Assembly: GCA_002314445.1 (NCBI GenBank)
Contig: DCFX01000011.1
Span: 15,596 to 32,629, forward strand
Reading direction: 5' to 3'
Source: Treponema sp. UBA1793
Lineage (GTDB): Bacteria; Spirochaetota; Spirochaetia; Treponematales; Treponemataceae
DNA: 17,034 bases
The notes under the pieces were generated by a model that was not told the origin of the DNA, made no database searches, and was given only the letters and a program-made list of their open reading frames with translations. Positions 14,951-17,034 of this stretch are shown here, piece by piece. Position numbers and translations under genes: made by a program. The stretch's first letter is position 1, and each line of letters begins with the position of its first letter.

Positions 14951-16759
14951 TCAGTTTTCAGAGGTTCCCGTTACAATGTCGGAATAGTCTGCGGTATTCA
15001 GGGAAGCAACGTTCGGAGTCCGTCCGTCCGCGCTTTCAGGGATTTTGATTTTCCCGCTGCGTACCGCGTCGTAGATTTTATCCGCACCGGGCACCGTGAG
15101 GTCTATACCGGTAATCTTCCAGTTGTCGTCGCATTCAGGCATAAGAGTTCCGGCTTTTGCAACGTAGTCGCTGATAAGGTCGCGGATTGCAAGCCCTGAG
15201 TTGTACACAAGGTCTTCCGGTTTGCTGCTTATGAGTCCTGCCGTTGAAAGTCCGCCGTAGCGGTAGTTGTTGAGTGCAAGCGTCAGCACCTGATCGTCCG
15301 CAAGCGGTTCACCCTTGAACGTGACGTTTTCAATACGGCTTCCTGCCGGTTTTGAAATGTCAATGTCGTAGTTTACGCCCTCAAACATATCGTAATTGTA
15401 CAGGCGGATTGACGGATTGAATGAAATTGTCACGTCGCCCGGTTTTGCCGTGTTGAAGAAGTTCCCTGCCTGCTGTTCCATGATAGCCTTGAGCTGTTTA
15501 CCCGTGACGCGGACGGCCATAAGCGTGTTGTCGTATTTATATACTTTAACGCCGTCACGTTTGTGGAAACTGCCTTTTGTCAGGTTGCTTGATGCATCGA
15601 AGAGGGCGGCAAGAGAAACGTCCGCACCGGTAGCATTCATCTGGACTCTGTTGATAAGGTCGATGAGCGCCGTATCCTGTACGACAGCAGTCGGAATACC
15701 GGTAAGGTCTTTCCAGTACAGTGAAGGCAGGAAGTCGGCACCGATCTGTCCGACGACAGTTTTCGCAATCTGATTGCTCTTCGTATCGACATATTCCATC
15801 AGTTTGAGCATGTCTTTATCAGCAGGAATGTCCGCTTTTTTTATGGCAATGACTTCGGGTGTGGCGCCCGTTTTTTTCCAGACGTTCCCGTCGCGCGTCA
15901 TGACGAGCGTTACTTTAGCGACACTTGTACAGTGAACGCCCGGTTCCACCATGACCGTTCCGTTGTCGAACGTCTTTGCGAAAGTCGCATGCTCGTGTCC
16001 TATGAGAAACGCCGCAACCTGTGAACCGTATTTTTCCGCGACAGTATCCATACCGTCGGTATCGTATTCACCATCTTCTCCGTAGTGGGCAAGCACGATG
16101 ACAACGTCCGATTTACTCTGCACTTCGGGGAGGATTTTGCCGAGTTCATTCATGGGCGTCGTGAACGTCATGCTGTTGAAATGCTCAGGATTCGACGCCT
16201 CCCAGTTCGGTACGTGCGGAGCGGTAAGGCCGATGATTCCCACGCGCACACCCTTTACCGTTTTGATGATGTACGGATTCACGAAACGGGTGCCGTCCTG
16301 TTTGTAAATGTTTGCTGCAAGAACAGGCGCCTTTGATGCCTGAATGTTTCTGAGCAGATTTGAATATTCAAAATTGAATTCGTGATTGCCCAGTTCCCAT
16401 GCATCGTACTTAAGGCTGTTCATCGCCAGTACCATGGGGTGAATCTTATCGTTCCGGAATTCCTGAATCAGATTGTCCTGAACGGAATCGCCGCAGTCGA
16501 GCAGCAGCAGGTCCGGATCTTTTGCGCGCTCCGCCTTGATGACGGTAGCAGCCTTTGCAAGACCGCCGTCATACGGCGTACCGTATGCGTAGTCTTCCGG
16601 ATAAATCATTCCGTGGATATCGCTCGTTTCAAGAATAGTGATTGTGACATTTGACGCCGCAGAAGGTGCGTCCTTAGCGCTTGCATACGGCGTTACCGCA
16701 AATGCAAGTGCAAGTGCGAACACGCCTGCAAGGCGGTTCAGCAGATTTCTTCTTTTCAT
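14951..16759 (-). CDS. Exported 2',3'-cyclic-nucleotide 2'-phosphodiesterase / 5'-nucleotidase (CpdB/UshA family)
   Basis: 602 residues with a clear signal peptide (MKRRNLLNRLAGVFALALAF, cleavage after YASA at about 28). AGGAG stands six bases before the ATG. The N-terminal metallophosphatase domain carries all metal-site motifs: D47 and H49 in SDIHG, D91 in CGDS, N125-H126-E127 in GNHEF, H225 in LAHYG, and H255/H257 in GHEH. The C-terminal 5'-nucleotidase domain (about 335-550) contains NYDMFEGVNYDIDISKP, which resembles CpdB more than UshA. It should act in the periplasm or at the cell surface, dephosphorylating nucleotides or cyclic nucleotides for scavenging. It is transcribed towards srkA with a 70-base gap that has its own srkA promoter. 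A weak AT-rich repeat overlaps its stop. GC is higher than in the left half of the window. Confidence 0.93.
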   Translation of the reverse strand: MKRRNLLNRLAGVFALALAFAVTPYASAKDAPSAASNVTITILETSDIHGMIYPEDYAYGTPYDGGLAKAATVIKAERAKDPDLLLLDCGDSVQDNLIQEFRNDKIHPMVLAMNSLKYDAWELGNHEFNFEYSNLLRNIQASKAPVLAANIYKQDGTRFVNPYIIKTVKGVRVGIIGLTAPHVPNWEASNPEHFNSMTFTTPMNELGKILPEVQSKSDVVIVLAHYGEDGEYDTDGMDTVAEKYGSQVAAFLIGHEHATFAKTFDNGTVMVEPGVHCTSVAKVTLVMTRDGNVWKKTGATPEVIAIKKADIPADKDMLKLMEYVDTKSNQIAKTVVGQIGADFLPSLYWKDLTGIPTAVVQDTALIDLINRVQMNATGADVSLAALFDASSNLTKGSFHKRDGVKVYKYDNTLMAVRVTGKQLKAIMEQQAGNFFNTAKPGDVTISFNPSIRLYNYDMFEGVNYDIDISKPAGSRIENVTFKGEPLADDQVLTLALNNYRYGGLSTAGLISSKPEDLVYNSGLAIRDLISDYVAKAGTLMPECDDNWKITGIDLTVPGADKIYDAVRSGKIKIPESADGRTPNVASLNTADYSDIVTGTSEN

Positions 16760-16852
16760 GAAAATCTCCTAGTCGTTACTGATACTATGCAGTCAGTTTA
16801 ACAGAACTATGAGAATTGAAACAGTATTTTGTTAAAAATAGATGGTGTTTTA

Positions 16853-16926
16853 TTGGAGAGAGAGAAACCCTCTACTTTCAAAGCTCACGGACAGACGCAC
16901 TTGCTTTGTCCGTGCTCTCTCTCCAA
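16853..16926. repeat. Nested inverted repeat
   Basis: An outer pair of perfect 12-base arms, TTGGAGAGAGAG (16853-16864) and CTCTCTCTCCAA (16915-16926), encloses an inner pair CACGGACA (16886-16893) and TGTCCGTG (16907-16914). The right arms abut, while the left arms are separated by 21 bases, so the folded form is a long stem with a one-sided internal loop. It lies in the gene-free stretch upstream of the nucleotidase gene (16760-17034). It could be a structured RNA, a control element or part of a dispersed repeat. Confidence 0.6.
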
Positions 16927-16949
16927 ACCACTTACTTTTCCCAGCATGA

Positions 16950-16966
16950 CCAGGGGACACCCCTGG
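16950..16966. repeat. GC-rich short hairpin
   Basis: CCAGGGG (16950-16956) and CCCCTGG (16960-16966) pair perfectly around ACA. On the minus strand the hairpin is preceded by GGGGTCC. There is no T-run on either side, so it is not a standard terminator. Confidence 0.55.
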
Positions 16967-16996
16967 ACCCCGGAGATTTTTATTCGTGCGGAGGGT

Positions 16997-17034
16997 TTAA
17001 TACCCCGCCCCTTGGGGCGTATGAAGGGTATTAA
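16997..17034. repeat. CUUG-loop palindromic repeat, right copy
   Basis: TTAATACCC (16997-17005) pairs with GGGTATTAA (17026-17034). Inside it, CGCCCC (17006-17011) pairs with GGGGCG (17014-17019) around TT, with TATGAA left as a one-sided bulge. The stem is related to the hairpin at 35-54: ATACCCCGC, CTTG and GGCG are shared in the same register, and two stem pairs differ by paired changes. The element runs to the last base of the window and may continue. Confidence 0.65.

Noticed and set aside
14940..14965. AT-rich repeat (CTGAAAA/TTTTCAG) at the nucleotidase stop as a terminator
   Set aside because: The stem would be weak and no clear T-run follows; it may not stop transcription into srkA.
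16816..17034. Open frame of 72 codons on the plus strand in the gene-free right edge
   Set aside because: No ribosome site, odd composition, and it runs entirely through successive inverted repeats, so it is better explained as translation of a structured repeat.

Overview
The window looks like a piece of spirochaete chromosome, most probably from a Treponema-like organism. This is inferred from gene content, not from a marker gene. The main clue is a three-part efflux operon whose periplasmic adaptor lacks the helical hairpin, as described for BesA of Borrelia burgdorferi. Other support comes from a methyl-accepting chemotaxis protein paired with a lipoprotein sugar-type binding protein, an exported nucleotidase, and moderate GC content. 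No rRNA, tRNA, CRISPR array, transposase or phage gene is visible.

Layout from left to right. (1) 1-96: leader with a short palindromic repeat (CUUG-loop hairpin). (2) 97-2112 (+): exported, probably beta-helical surface or periplasmic protein with no membrane anchor. (3) 2113-2288: spacer with a weak hairpin and a 21-bp-arm palindrome that serves as terminator for the leftward efflux operon. (4) 7981-2289 (-): four tightly coupled genes, tolC-like outer-membrane channel, hairpin-less adaptor, RND transporter, and a small PII-like protein of the PG0541 type. (5) 7982-8159: divergent control region with three 6-2-6 inverted repeats, one with a SlyA-type core. (6) 8160-8591 (+): MarR/SlyA-family regulator, the likely controller of the pump. 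(7) 8750-11998 (+): a dCache chemoreceptor and a lipoprotein periplasmic binding protein, 21 nt apart, with no ABC transporter genes beside them. (8) 12136-13743 (+): D-aminoacylase-type amidohydrolase, more AT-rich than the genes to its right. (9) 14880-13765 (-): SrkA/RdoA-type stress kinase whose start codon lies inside an 11-bp inverted repeat just downstream of a good promoter, suggesting a leaderless mRNA. (10) 16759-14951 (-): exported 2',3'-cyclic nucleotide phosphodiesterase/5'-nucleotidase. (11) 16760-17034: gene-free stretch packed with inverted repeats, ending with a second copy of the CUUG palindrome seen at the left edge.

How the parts work together: the MarR/SlyA-type regulator probably represses itself and the pump and releases both when it binds a toxic ligand. 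The pump would carry the compound from the inner membrane or periplasm out through the TolC-like channel, with the PII-like protein as a possible cytoplasmic modulator. The chemoreceptor/binding-protein pair probably forms one sensory unit. The deacylase and the exported nucleotidase look like scavenging enzymes. The most interesting points are the hairpin-less pump with its PII-like partner, the start-codon inverted repeat of srkA, the chemoreceptor/binding-protein pair, and the structured repeat DNA at both edges.
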